Part shown: positions 18,055-25,684 of the stretch, one piece after another
How positions within the stretch are numbered: the stretch's first letter is position 1
Layout of the letters: each line of letters opens with the position of its first letter
NCBI RefSeq assembly: GCF_020102855.1
Contig: NZ_JADHZD010000006.1
Span: 62,001 to 126,000, forward strand
Direction of reading: 5' to 3'
DNA from: Nocardioides lacusdianchii
GTDB taxonomy: Bacteria > Actinomycetota > Actinomycetes > Propionibacteriales > Nocardioidaceae
DNA length: 64,000 bases
Notes under the pieces: generated by a model
Databases searched by the model: none
Told to the model about the DNA's origin: nothing
What the model saw: the letters and a program-made list of their open reading frames with translations, nothing else
Position numbers and translations under genes: made by a program

Positions 18055-19782
18055 TCAGGCGCCGTCGTCGGTCAGGGTCGTGGCCGGGAGCCAGTCGGCG
18101 CCGAGGAGCCGGGCGACGTCGGCGAGGCCGGTGGTGTCGCCGCCCACGGTGTCGGAGGCCGCGGCGATCCGCTCCACCATCACCTTGCCGACCTGCTCCT
18201 CGACGGTGCCCTCGGCATAGGCGATGTGCCACGGCGAGACCTGGTGGTCGCGGTGGGTGCGGCCGGTCACCTGCCGGCCGGCGATGCCCGAGAAGCGGGC
18301 CTGGTGGAAGACACCGACCCGCGGCTCCCCGGTTGCCCGGCGACCGTCGGCGAGGGTCTCGCCGGCGTGCAGGCTCATCGACGCGACCGCGGTGAAGACG
18401 CACACCTTCGCCTCCCCGGTCTGGAACCGGAGCCGCTCGGCCTCCGGGTCGAACCGGTCACGGCCGTAGATCGTGGCGACCTCGATGCCGGAGTCACGCA
18501 GCCGGTCGGCGATCGGGTCGGCAGCGGTCCCCACGAACTCGACCGAGCACGCTACCTGGCGCTCAGCCTCGACCTGCTGGGCGATCCACGCGACCGTCGA
18601 GTCGACGCGCAGCAGCCCGGCCTTCTGCCGGAAGCGCAGCAGCGCGGCCCGTCCCTTCGCGACGTTGCGCCCCCGTCGGGCGATGTCCATCTCGCGGCAG
18701 AACTCGCCCCACTCCGCCTCGTACGCCGTGCGCTCCGACGGCGTGAGCGTCACCGGCATCCCGGAGATCGGCACCGGACCCCACGGTGCCGCCCGGTGCA
18801 ACATCGCCGCGGGCCGCTCGTCGGCCAGCCACCCGCGCACGAGCGTGAGGTCCGCGGCACGGCGCTCGGGGTCGGTCGTCCACGCGGCGCCGTAGCGTCC
18901 GCGCTCCACCCCGACGCCGTGCCGTTCGAGCGCGTCGGCGAACGCCTCACCCGGCCTGGTCGCGGAAGTCCACTCCTTCACCGGCTCGCCCAGCACCTGG
19001 GCGTACGCCGGGGCGAGGTAGGGCAGCTCGAGCGGCGTGTGGCCGGGCGTCGCGGTGGTCGCGATGACGAACGGCGCCCGGTCGTGCGGCTTCCCGTGCC
19101 CGGAGATCCGTGCCCACAGCTTCCACCGCTTCGTCGTCGTACGCCGCAGGGCGTGGGCCTCGTCGGCGATGATCACGTCCCAGGCGTGGTCCACGACCTT
19201 GTCCAGCCGGTCCCACGTGATCACCACCCACTCCAGTCCGCCGCTGCCGAGCGCGGTGATCGTGCGGCACCAGTGGCCGATGGTGATCGCCGCTGGCCGG
19301 TCGGCCACGACGAGCACCCGCCGCGCGCCGCGGAGGTCGCCGACCGCCGTCGCCCCGAGCACCGCAGAGATCGTCTTGCCCACGCCCGGCTCGTCGGCGA
19401 GCAGGAAGGCCCGTCCGCCCGCGGCGGCACGCTCCGCGATCGCGTCGGCCGCCTCGAACTGGATCCTCCGCGGCTCGAGCGCGTCGGTCGGCTCCGGCTC
19501 GGGTGTCGGACTGTCGGGGTTCAGGGCGTTCTCGACGAAGCGGCCGAGCGTCCAGGGGCCCGGGGCGTAGGGCTGGAGGTGCGAGGGCAGCGCCCGCCCG
19601 ACGTGGAGGTGGGTCCGGACTGCGGGGTGCCAGGTGGCGCCGTCGACCTGCGTCCCGTAGGGGACGTCGAGCACCCACAGCCGCTCGCCCGGCCCGGCGA
19701 CCGGCAACGGCCGATCCTGCCGTCGGCTGCCGCCTCGTCGAGCCGTGGTTCGCCGGGAGCTGGTTCGCCGGGAGCTGGGCAC
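18055..19782 (-). CDS. DEAD/DEAH-type SF2 helicase, phage-like
   Basis: A 575-residue superfamily 2 helicase. Walker A is LADEPGVGKT (near residue 130), motif II is IIADEAHALRR, motif III ATTATP, and motif VI lies in GRQVTGRTHRDHQ. These are order and spacing seen in SNF2/DEAD-like helicases of actinophages. An N-terminal segment before the motor (LWVLDVPYGTQVDGATWHP) is not a domain I can name. The gene is isolated, with no phage genes nearby, so it may be a domesticated or genomic-island remnant. The start is uncertain: GTG 19782 gives an Arg/Ser-rich tail encoded by a perfect 15-bp tandem duplication (19748-19762 and 19763-19777, the SSRRT repeat), and a later start is possible. Confidence 0.78.
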   Translation of the reverse strand: MPSSRRTSSRRTTARRGGSRRQDRPLPVAGPGERLWVLDVPYGTQVDGATWHPAVRTHLHVGRALPSHLQPYAPGPWTLGRFVENALNPDSPTPEPEPTDALEPRRIQFEAADAIAERAAAGGRAFLLADEPGVGKTISAVLGATAVGDLRGARRVLVVADRPAAITIGHWCRTITALGSGGLEWVVITWDRLDKVVDHAWDVIIADEAHALRRTTTKRWKLWARISGHGKPHDRAPFVIATTATPGHTPLELPYLAPAYAQVLGEPVKEWTSATRPGEAFADALERHGVGVERGRYGAAWTTDPERRAADLTLVRGWLADERPAAMLHRAAPWGPVPISGMPVTLTPSERTAYEAEWGEFCREMDIARRGRNVAKGRAALLRFRQKAGLLRVDSTVAWIAQQVEAERQVACSVEFVGTAADPIADRLRDSGIEVATIYGRDRFDPEAERLRFQTGEAKVCVFTAVASMSLHAGETLADGRRATGEPRVGVFHQARFSGIAGRQVTGRTHRDHQVSPWHIAYAEGTVEEQVGKVMVERIAAASDTVGGDTTGLADVARLLGADWLPATTLTDDGA

Positions 19783-19823
19783 CCGCGGACGCTACCGGGC
19801 CCGGCTGCGGGGCGAGGGGCGGC

Positions 19824-20165
19824 TCACCCGGCCGCCGCGCAGCGGATGCAGAGCCGCGCAGCCGGGAGCGCGTCGAGCCGGGCGGCGCCGATCGGTGCGC
19901 CGCAGCGCTCGCACGTGCCACAGGTCCCCGCGTCGACCCGCTCGAGCGCCGCGTCGACCTCCGCGAGGTGGTGGCGCACCTGTCGGGCGAGGGAACCGAT
20001 CTGCGACCGCTCGAAGGCGATGGTGGCGCCCTCGGGGTCGTGCTCGTCGTCGGCGTTGGTGTCCAGCGACGCCGCGACCACGGCGTCGTGGTCGGCGGTC
20101 AGGCTCGCCAGCCGCGCGAGGGTCGTGCTGCGCTCCTCGGCCAGGCGTCGGCGTACGTCGTCCAC
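19824..20165 (-). CDS. TraR/DksA-type zinc finger protein
   Basis: A small protein (113 residues from this start) with an N-terminal coiled-coil-like helix pair (RRRLAEERSTTLARLASL; ERSQIGSLARQVRHHLAEVD) and a C-terminal four-cysteine finger: CGTCERCG, then 15-20 residues, then CIRC. This is the DksA/TraR architecture; DksA-like proteins act at the RNA polymerase secondary channel. The acidic coiled-coil tip typical of DksA is not clear, so the activity is uncertain. The start is ambiguous: GTG 20165 has AGGATGGGG just upstream and is preferred. GTG 20201 adds 12 residues but lacks a ribosome binding site. It is divergent from the Ser/Thr kinase gene. Confidence 0.8.
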   Translation of the reverse strand: MDDVRRRLAEERSTTLARLASLTADHDAVVAASLDTNADDEHDPEGATIAFERSQIGSLARQVRHHLAEVDAALERVDAGTCGTCERCGAPIGAARLDALPAARLCIRCAAAG

Positions 20166-20257
20166 GACCCCATCCTCGCGCGCCCCTCCGACAGTGGTCA
20201 CGGCGACAGCGCGCCGGATGAGGGGCTCCGGGGCCCTCCGGCCGTATCCTCGTGGGC

Positions 20258-21973
20258 GTGACGACGTCCCCGAAGGCGCCGCCGCCGGGTCTGACCGTGG
20301 GCGGCTACGCGCTGCGTGCCCGCCTCGGCGAGGGCGGCATGGGCGTGGTGCACCTCGGGCAGAAGCCGGGGGAGCGGCCTGTCGCGATCAAGGTGCTCCG
20401 CCCGCACGTCGTCGGTGACGACGAGGCCCGCCGCCGGCTGGCCCGCGAGGTCAGCTCGCTGACCCGGGTCCGCAGCCGCCGCATCGCCGAGATCGTCGAC
20501 GCCGACCCGTGGGGCGAGATCCCGTTCGTCGCGACGCGCTACGTCCCCGGCCTCTCGCTGCACGACCACGTGCAGGAGGAGGGCGCGCTCGCCGGCGACG
20601 ACCTGCTGTGGTTCGCCGACTGCCTCGCCGAGGCCATCGAGGCCGTCCACGCCGTCGGCGTCCTGCACCGCGACATCAAGCCCTCCAACGTGATCATGGA
20701 AGGGCGCACCCCGATCCTCATCGACTTCGGGCTCGCCCGCGTCGCCGAGGACTCCCGCATCACCATGAACGGCTGGCTGCTCGGCACCCCGGGCTACCTC
20801 GCCCCCGAGATCCTCTACGGCGACGACGCCTCGGCCGCCTCCGACGTGCACGCCTGGGCCGCGACGGTGGCCTACGCCGGCACCGGCCGCGCACCGTTCG
20901 GCCGCGGGCCGTCCGTGGCGATCATGGACCGCGTGCGCCGCGGCGAGCACGACCTCTCGGGCCTCGACCCGCAGGTGCGGCCGCTGGTCGAGGAGGCGCT
21001 CGCCCCCGCCGCCGAGGACCGCCCGTCGCTGGAGGAGGTCCGCGACTGGCTCGAGGACCTCGCCGACCCCGAGGCCCTGGTCGAGGACGACCGGCCGCGC
21101 GAGCGCTTCGCCGCCAGCCCCGTCACGCTGCCGTACGCCGCCGTGGCGCACGAGGACGCCGCCGCCCCGACCCGCATCGGCACGGGCATCGTGCCCCGCG
21201 AGGCAGGACCTCTCCCGTCCGAGCCGGTGCACTGGTCGGACGAGTGGGACGAGCAGGACGACGACACCCACCACGACCTCCCGGCCCACGGCTGGGGTGA
21301 CGACGGGACGGTCCCGCACCGCCAGACCCGCGTGCTGCCCGACGGCACCACCGAGTACGTCACCGACTACGGCCCGCCGCCGCGCGAGCGTGCCCCGGCA
21401 GGCGAGCGGCTGCGCCGTTCCGGCACCCTGCTCGCCCTCGGCGGGGTCGTCGCGGGCGGCATCACCGTCGCCCCCTACGTCGCGCTCGCCGTCCTCTTCA
21501 TCGGCGTCTGGCTGCTGCGCAGCGGGTCGATGGCGGCCAGCTCGGTCGGCAACCGCCGCAGCCGCCGCGGGATCAAGTGGTACGACGGCATCCAGCTGCT
21601 GCTCGCCGCGCCGTGGCACGTGGTGGCCGGCCTCGGCGGGACCGTGCTGCTCTTCCTGTGGAGCCTGGGCATCGCCGCCGCGATCGCCCTGCTCTGCTTC
21701 GCCGCGTCCCTCTCCATGCTCACCTCGCTCGGCGCCATCGGGGTCTCCTTCGCCGTCGGCCTGTGGTGGGGCCCGGGCTCGGAGCGGCTGCGCTCGCCGG
21801 TCCACCGGGTCGTCGACCCGCTCGCCCGCCAGGGCGTCCCGTGGCTGCTCGTCACCCTCCTCGTCGCCGCCGGTGCCTCCGGGCTCGGAGCCGCCGCCTC
21901 GGCGCAGGGGACCTCGTGGGCACCGGACGACGCGGCGCCGCTCAGCGACGTACGACTGCCCGGCTGGCTCTGA
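20258..21973 (+). CDS. Membrane-anchored serine/threonine protein kinase
   Basis: A 571-residue Hanks-type kinase. The kinase domain covers about residues 15-275: Gly loop [11 protein letters not shown], Lys in VAIKVLRP, catalytic loop [14 protein letters not shown] in IDFGLARV, and [11 protein letters not shown]. An acidic, probably disordered linker (about 275-390) leads to several hydrophobic segments: [40 protein letters not shown], a long double segment, and [18 protein letters not shown]. No PASTA or other extracellular sensor domain follows, unlike PknB, so the membrane part itself may sense or anchor. The start is GTG 20258: TATCCT (20245-20250) lies seven bases upstream, a leaderless arrangement. 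Confidence 0.9.
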   Translation: MTTSPKAPPPGLTVGGYALRARLGEGGMGVVHLGQKPGERPVAIKVLRPHVVGDDEARRRLAREVSSLTRVRSRRIAEIVDADPWGEIPFVATRYVPGLSLHDHVQEEGALAGDDLLWFADCLAEAIEAVHAVGVLHRDIKPSNVIMEGRTPILIDFGLARVAEDSRITMNGWLLGTPGYLAPEILYGDDASAASDVHAWAATVAYAGTGRAPFGRGPSVAIMDRVRRGEHDLSGLDPQVRPLVEEALAPAAEDRPSLEEVRDWLEDLADPEALVEDDRPRERFAASPVTLPYAAVAHEDAAAPTRIGTGIVPREAGPLPSEPVHWSDEWDEQDDDTHHDLPAHGWGDDGTVPHRQTRVLPDGTTEYVTDYGPPPRERAPAGERLRRSGTLLALGGVVAGGITVAPYVALAVLFIGVWLLRSGSMAASSVGNRRSRRGIKWYDGIQLLLAAPWHVVAGLGGTVLLFLWSLGIAAAIALLCFAASLSMLTSLGAIGVSFAVGLWWGPGSERLRSPVHRVVDPLARQGVPWLLVTLLVAAGASGLGAAASAQGTSWAPDDAAPLSDVRLPGWL

Positions 21974-21977
21974 GCCG

Positions 21978-22319
21978 GTGGCGGCGCGCAACAGCCGACA
22001 GGTGCGATCGGCCCGGCGCCGCAAGCGGCGCATGGACAGCGTGGTCCACGACCTGGGCGTCGATCAGTGGGAAGCCCTCCAGGCGGCGTGGGTCGGCTGC
22101 GCCTACTGCGGCAGCACCGACGGTCCGCTCCAGCGTGACTGCGTGCTGCCGATCTCGCGCGGCGGGCGCTACACGCTCACCAACGTCGTGCCGGCGTGCC
22201 GGTCCTGCAACGCCAGCAAGTGCAACGACGAGGTCACCGGCTGGCTGCGTCGCAAGAAGCTCGACGAGCGGGCCTTCCTCGTGCGTCACGCCGAGATCCA
22301 GGCCGGTCTGCGTGCCTGA
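21978..22319 (+). CDS. Small HNH-fold protein
   Basis: A 113-residue basic protein. Residues 1-15 are Arg/Lys-rich. An HNH/treble-clef core follows: [29 protein letters not shown] and [17 protein letters not shown]. The two CxxC knuckles are intact, as is the Asn of the HNH signature. The position normally holding the first catalytic His (xDHxxP) is Cys (RDCVLP), so nuclease activity is doubtful. I cannot say whether the change is family-wide or local. The start is GTG 21978, five bases after the kinase stop, suggesting co-transcription. A truncated protease frame begins one base after its stop. Confidence 0.75.
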   Translation: MAARNSRQVRSARRRKRRMDSVVHDLGVDQWEALQAAWVGCAYCGSTDGPLQRDCVLPISRGGRYTLTNVVPACRSCNASKCNDEVTGWLRRKKLDERAFLVRHAEIQAGLRA

Positions 22320-22320
22320 G

Positions 22321-22833
22321 GTGGCGATGAAGAAGGCGCTCTACGGCGACAGCACGTCGGAGACGCTCAACATCTACTCCGCATCCCTCGGGCAGTCGCT
22401 CCTCGGCTGGGCCTACTTCCCGTCCGACTTCGACTCCGAGTACACCAAGGGCAACCCGCTGCCGCAGTACCGCGACGGTGTCGTGGTCGACTTCCGCAGC
22501 CTGCCGACGGTGCCCGGCGACAGCGGTGACAGCTCGGCCTACGCCATCTACGGCGAGGGCGACACCGCCACGCACGAGGTCGGCCACTGGCTCGAGCTGT
22601 TCCACACGTTCCAGGGTGGGTGCGAGGGCGGCGGTGACTTCGTCGACGACACCGCGCCGGAGGCGTCCCCGGCGTTCGGGTGCCCGGAGGACCGCGACAC
22701 CTGCGAGGGCGGCGGGCTCGACCCGATCACCAACTTCATGGACTACACCCAGGACTCCTGCATGACCGAGTTCACCCCGGGCCAGGCGGCGCGCATGCAG
22801 ATGGCCTGGACGGAGTTCCGCGCCCTCGGCTGA
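22321..22833 (+). pseudogene. C-terminal remnant of an M43 (pappalysin/cytophagalysin-like) zinc metalloprotease
   Basis: About 170 residues that match the C-terminal half of secreted actinobacterial M43 proteases: [39 protein letters not shown] (zinc site HExxHxxxxxH), CPEDRDTC and [16 protein letters not shown] with the Met-turn. The usual signal peptide and roughly 150 N-terminal residues are absent, because the sequence immediately upstream belongs to the HNH gene. The normal Gly in HExxHxxGxxH is Glu here ([11 protein letters not shown]). The frame is open and has GTG 22321 or ATG 22327 available, but a cytoplasmic half-protease is unlikely to work. I interpret it as a 5'-deleted gene whose deletion joined it to the HNH gene. 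Confidence 0.7.
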
Positions 22834-22839
22834 GGCCTC

Positions 22840-22879
22840 CGCGATGCGGTCCCGACGCAGCCGTCGGGACCGCATCGCG
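22840..22879 (+). terminator. Strong hairpin after the protease remnant
   Basis: A perfect 18-bp inverted repeat (arms 22840-22857 and 22862-22879) with loop CAGC begins seven bases after the stop codon. It shields the cimA leader from upstream transcription. It touches a 14-bp palindrome GAGACGCGCGTCTC at 22879-22892 that may be an operator. Confidence 0.8.
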
Positions 22880-22923
22880 AGACGCGCGTCTCAGCGCGGA
22901 CGCTCGAGTGGCACGATTCCCTC

Positions 22924-22953
22924 GTGAGCACCAGCACGACCATCATTTCCTAG
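22924..22953 (+). CDS. Threonine/isoleucine leader peptide of cimA (9 residues)
   Basis: The ORF is GTG AGC ACC AGC ACG ACC ATC ATT TCC TAG, reading MSTSTTIIS. Three Thr and two Ile codons in nine match the regulation expected for citramalate synthase, which feeds isoleucine synthesis. The stop codon touches the 5' arm of a GC-rich hairpin. A second hairpin followed by TTTTT lies 24 bases further, then cimA. This is the arrangement of ribosome-mediated transcription attenuation. No ribosome binding site precedes the GTG; a CACGAT six bases upstream could serve as a -10 for a near-leaderless start. Confidence 0.75.
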   Translation: MSTSTTIIS

Positions 22954-23005
22954 CGCGACGGGACACCCCGTCGCGCCGACCTCCTGCACCCCAGGAGGTC
23001 TTTTT
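22953..23005 (+). terminator. Attenuator of cimA: two hairpins, the second with a T-run
   Basis: Hairpin 1 is GCGCGACGGG (22953-22962) with CCCGTCGCGC (22967-22976), a perfect 10-bp stem with loop ACAC; it overlaps the leader stop codon. Hairpin 2 is GACCTCCTG (22978-22986) with CAGGAGGTC (22992-23000) followed by TTTTT (23001-23005), a classic intrinsic terminator and the only clear hairpin-plus-T-run in the window. A ribosome stalled on the Ile codons would block hairpin 1. The anti-terminator pairing is not obvious. Confidence 0.75.
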
Positions 23006-23044
23006 GTTTCCCGAGCACGCAGCAGCCCGACCGAGAGAAGACCG

Positions 23045-24637
23045 ATGGACCTCCACGGCGCGTTCCACGTCTACGACACCACCCTGCGCGACGGCGCCCA
23101 GCAGGAGGGACTCAACCTCTCGGTCGCCGACAAGCTGGGCATCGCCCGGCAGCTCGACGACCTCGGCGTGGGCTACATCGAGGGCGGCTGGCCGGGCGCC
23201 AACCCCAAGGACACCGAGTTCTTCCGCCGCGCCGCAGCCGAGCTCGACCTGCGGCACGCGCGGCTCGCCGCCTTCGGCGCGACCCGTCGCGCGGGCGTAC
23301 GCGCCGCCGACGACCCGCTCGTCGCCGCGCTGCGCGACAGCGGCGCCGGGGTGGTCACGCTGGTCGCGAAGTCGCACGACCGCCACGTCGAGCTCGCGCT
23401 GCGCACCACGCTCGAGGAGAACCTCGCGATGGTGCGCGACACCGTGACCCACCTGCGCGAGGAGGGGCAGACGGTGTTCCTCGACGCCGAGCACTTCTTC
23501 GACGGCTACCGCGGCAACCGGGCGTACGCCCTCGAGGTGCTGCGCACCGCCGCCGAGGCCGGCGCGGAGGTGGTGGCGCTCTGCGACACCAACGGCGGCA
23601 TGCTGCCCGACTGGGTCTCCGACGTGGTGCTCGACGTGATCGAGACGACCGGTGCGCGCGTGGGCATCCACGCCCACAACGACAGCGGCTGCGCGGTCGC
23701 CAACTCACTGGCCGCGGTCGCCGCCGGTGCGACGCACGTGCAGGGCTGCATCAACGGCTACGGCGAGCGCACCGGCAACGCCGACCTCGTCACCGTCGTG
23801 GCCAACCTCGAGCTCAAGCTGGACCGCCGCGTCCTGCCCCAGGGCCTGCTGCGCGAGGCGACCCGCATCGCCCACGCCGTCGCGGAGGTCACCAACGTCC
23901 CGCCGGCCTCGCGCCAGCCGTACGTCGGCACGTCGGCCTTCGCGCACAAGGCCGGGCTGCACGCCAGCGCGATCAAGGTCGACCCCAACCTCTACCAGCA
24001 CATGGACCCGGTCGGTGTGGGCAACGACATGCGCCTGCTCGTCTCCGACATGGCCGGTCGTGCGTCCATCGAGCTCAAGGGCAGGGAGCTCGGCTACGAC
24101 CTCTCCGACGGCTCGCCCCGCATGAAGGAGCTCGTCACCCGCGTGACGGCCCGCGTCAAGGAGATGGAGCAGAACGGGCACACCTTCGAGGCCGCCGACG
24201 CGTCCTTCGAGCTGCTGCTCGCCGAGGAGGTCGAGGGCGCGCGGCCGTCGTACTTCGACGTCGAGTCGTGGCGCGTCATCACCGAGACCCGCACCGACGG
24301 CGAGGCCATCTCCGAGGCGACGGTGAAGCTGCGTGCCGAGGACGTGAGGTACGTCGTCACGGGCGAGGGCAACGGTCCGGTCAACGCGCTCGACGCGGCC
24401 CTGCGCGAGGCCATCGGGCAGGCGTTCCCCGAGGTCGCCAAGTTCGAGCTGATCGACTACAAGGTGCGCATCCTCGACCAGGGCCACGGCACGGACGCGA
24501 TCACGCGCGTGCTCATCGAGACCACCGACGGCGAGTCCTCGTGGGTGACCGTCGGCGTGGGAGCCAACGTCATCGAGGCGTCCTGGGGCGCGCTCGTCGA
24601 CGGACTGACCTTCGGGCTGCGTCGCCACCACCGCTGA
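23045..24637 (+). CDS. cimA: Citramalate synthase
   Basis: DRE-TIM family condensing enzyme that joins pyruvate and acetyl-CoA to (R)-citramalate, opening the threonine-independent route to 2-oxobutyrate and isoleucine. The protein is 530 residues, the normal CimA length. The N-terminal TIM barrel shows TTLRDGAQQEG, FLDAEHFFDGYRGN, ALCDTNGGMLP and VGIHAHNDSGCAVANSL (His-x-His metal site). The C-terminal LeuA-like allosteric domain follows (VEGARPSYFDVESWRVIT and onward), fitting isoleucine feedback. It groups with the long CimA type and not with LeuA. Start: ATG 23045 with GAGAGAAG upstream. Expression appears to be controlled by the preceding leader peptide and terminator. Confidence 0.95.
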   Translation: MDLHGAFHVYDTTLRDGAQQEGLNLSVADKLGIARQLDDLGVGYIEGGWPGANPKDTEFFRRAAAELDLRHARLAAFGATRRAGVRAADDPLVAALRDSGAGVVTLVAKSHDRHVELALRTTLEENLAMVRDTVTHLREEGQTVFLDAEHFFDGYRGNRAYALEVLRTAAEAGAEVVALCDTNGGMLPDWVSDVVLDVIETTGARVGIHAHNDSGCAVANSLAAVAAGATHVQGCINGYGERTGNADLVTVVANLELKLDRRVLPQGLLREATRIAHAVAEVTNVPPASRQPYVGTSAFAHKAGLHASAIKVDPNLYQHMDPVGVGNDMRLLVSDMAGRASIELKGRELGYDLSDGSPRMKELVTRVTARVKEMEQNGHTFEAADASFELLLAEEVEGARPSYFDVESWRVITETRTDGEAISEATVKLRAEDVRYVVTGEGNGPVNALDAALREAIGQAFPEVAKFELIDYKVRILDQGHGTDAITRVLIETTDGESSWVTVGVGANVIEASWGALVDGLTFGLRRHHR

Positions 24638-24656
24638 ATGACCTAGGGTCGCGGAC

Positions 24657-25016
24657 GTGACCGAACAGACGACGTACGCCGACGAGGCACCCGCGGTCGC
24701 GCCCGTCGACCGCGTCGTCACCGTCCTGCTCCTCGTCGGTCTCGCGGTGCTCGTGCCGATCTCGGGCTTCATGGGCCTGCTCACCTCGATGGCCTCCGAC
24801 GGCTGCATGGCGAACGCCTGCAACGCCGACCTGATGTCGGTGGGGATCTTCACCTCGGCGCTCTCGCCTGCGGTGGTCTTCCTCGTGGCGCTCGCGTGGG
24901 TGGTCAAGCGGTGGCGCCGCGGTCGCTCGACGTGGTGGATCCCGCTCGTCGCAGTGGTGGCAGGCGTCGTCGTCTGGTTCGGTGGCGCGCTGATCACCTT
25001 CAGCGCCGTCGGCTGA
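24657..25016 (+). CDS. Small membrane protein, unknown function
   Basis: A 119-residue protein with three predicted membrane segments: VVTVLLLVGLAVLVPISGF, a segment in FTSALSPAVVFLVALAWVV, and IPLVAVVAGVVVWFGGALIT. Two cysteines sit in the first loop (DGCMANACNAD) and could form a disulfide outside the cell. I do not recognise a named family. Start GTG 24657: TAGGGT (24644-24649) is seven bases upstream, the clear leaderless pattern. It is 19 bases after cimA, but this promoter suggests independent transcription. Convergent with the TetR gene. Confidence 0.75.
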   Translation: MTEQTTYADEAPAVAPVDRVVTVLLLVGLAVLVPISGFMGLLTSMASDGCMANACNADLMSVGIFTSALSPAVVFLVALAWVVKRWRRGRSTWWIPLVAVVAGVVVWFGGALITFSAVG

Positions 25017-25025
25017 GGCGGGGCC

Positions 25026-25613
25026 TCAGCCCACCACGCGCCGGACCAGGTCGTCCCAGCCGGCCTCGATGCGCTCGAGCGAGATGTCGTCGGCCTGCTG
25101 TTGCTCGACGACCACGACGTCGAGCGGGGCCAGGAGTGCGATCGAGAGCAGGAGCAGGTCGCCGCTGACCCCGAGCTCGCCGAGCAGGTGGCGCACGTGC
25201 ATCACCGCGAAGGACGCCGCCGCCCGCGAGCGCGCCGAGCTCGACCCGGTCGCGGCCTTGATGAGCGCGGCGTGGGTGACGTTGGTGCGCAACCGGGAGT
25301 GACCGAAGGCCAGCAGCCGTTCCAGCGGCGGAGCGCCCGGTCCGAGCGGCGGAGGACCGGAGATCACGCTCGCCTGCCACGCGGTCTCGGACTCGTTGAG
25401 CAGGGCCGCCATCAGGCCCTCGCGGGTCTCGAAGCGCCGGAAGACGGTGCCCTTGCCGACGCCCGCCTCGGAGGCGACCGTCTCCATCGTCACGCAGTCG
25501 ACCCCCCGTGCCTGCACCAGGCGCAGCGCCGCTGCGAGGATGGCCTCGCGGTTGCGCGCGGCGTCGGCCCGCTCGGGAGCGGGCTCGCCGGCCATGGGGA
25601 GCAGTCGGGTCAC
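25026..25613 (-). CDS. TetR family transcriptional regulator
   Basis: A 195-residue TetR/AcrR-type repressor. The N-terminal HTH has REAILAAALRLVQARGVDC and EAGVGKGTVFRRFETREGL. The C-terminal ligand domain is helical and Leu/Ala-rich without a recognisable signature. It is divergent from a flavin reductase gene, with a perfect 14-bp palindrome in between, so it very likely represses that gene and perhaps itself. Start GTG 25613: on the minus strand TAGGCT (25626-25621) lies seven bases upstream, again leaderless. ATG 25595 is an alternative. Confidence 0.88.
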   Translation of the reverse strand: MTRLLPMAGEPAPERADAARNREAILAAALRLVQARGVDCVTMETVASEAGVGKGTVFRRFETREGLMAALLNESETAWQASVISGPPPLGPGAPPLERLLAFGHSRLRTNVTHAALIKAATGSSSARSRAAASFAVMHVRHLLGELGVSGDLLLLSIALLAPLDVVVVEQQQADDISLERIEAGWDDLVRRVVG

Positions 25614-25659
25614 ACGCGCCAGCCTAGGTGGAGCAATCCCGCAGCCGGCGGAATAGAAG

Positions 25660-25673
25660 CGGACCGCGGTCCG
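25660..25673. promoter_or_regulatory. TetR operator palindrome
   Basis: CGGACCGCGGTCCG is a perfect 14-bp palindrome, centred 18 bases before the ATG of the FMN reductase. It overlaps that gene's promoter region, and lies 47 bases upstream of the TetR start. The GC-centred half-site CGGAC/GTCCG is common for TetR-family operators. Confidence 0.65.
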
Positions 25674-25684
25674 TTTAGGCGGTC

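Noticed and set aside
18226-20418. 730-codon plus-strand frame
   Set aside because: Antisense to the helicase and the DksA-type gene; low-complexity Arg/Pro/Gly content without motifs.
18055-22833. Possible prophage or defence island (helicase, DksA-type protein, kinase, HNH)
   Set aside because: No integrase, attachment repeats, structural phage genes or composition shift; the genes use ordinary local promoters and face different directions.
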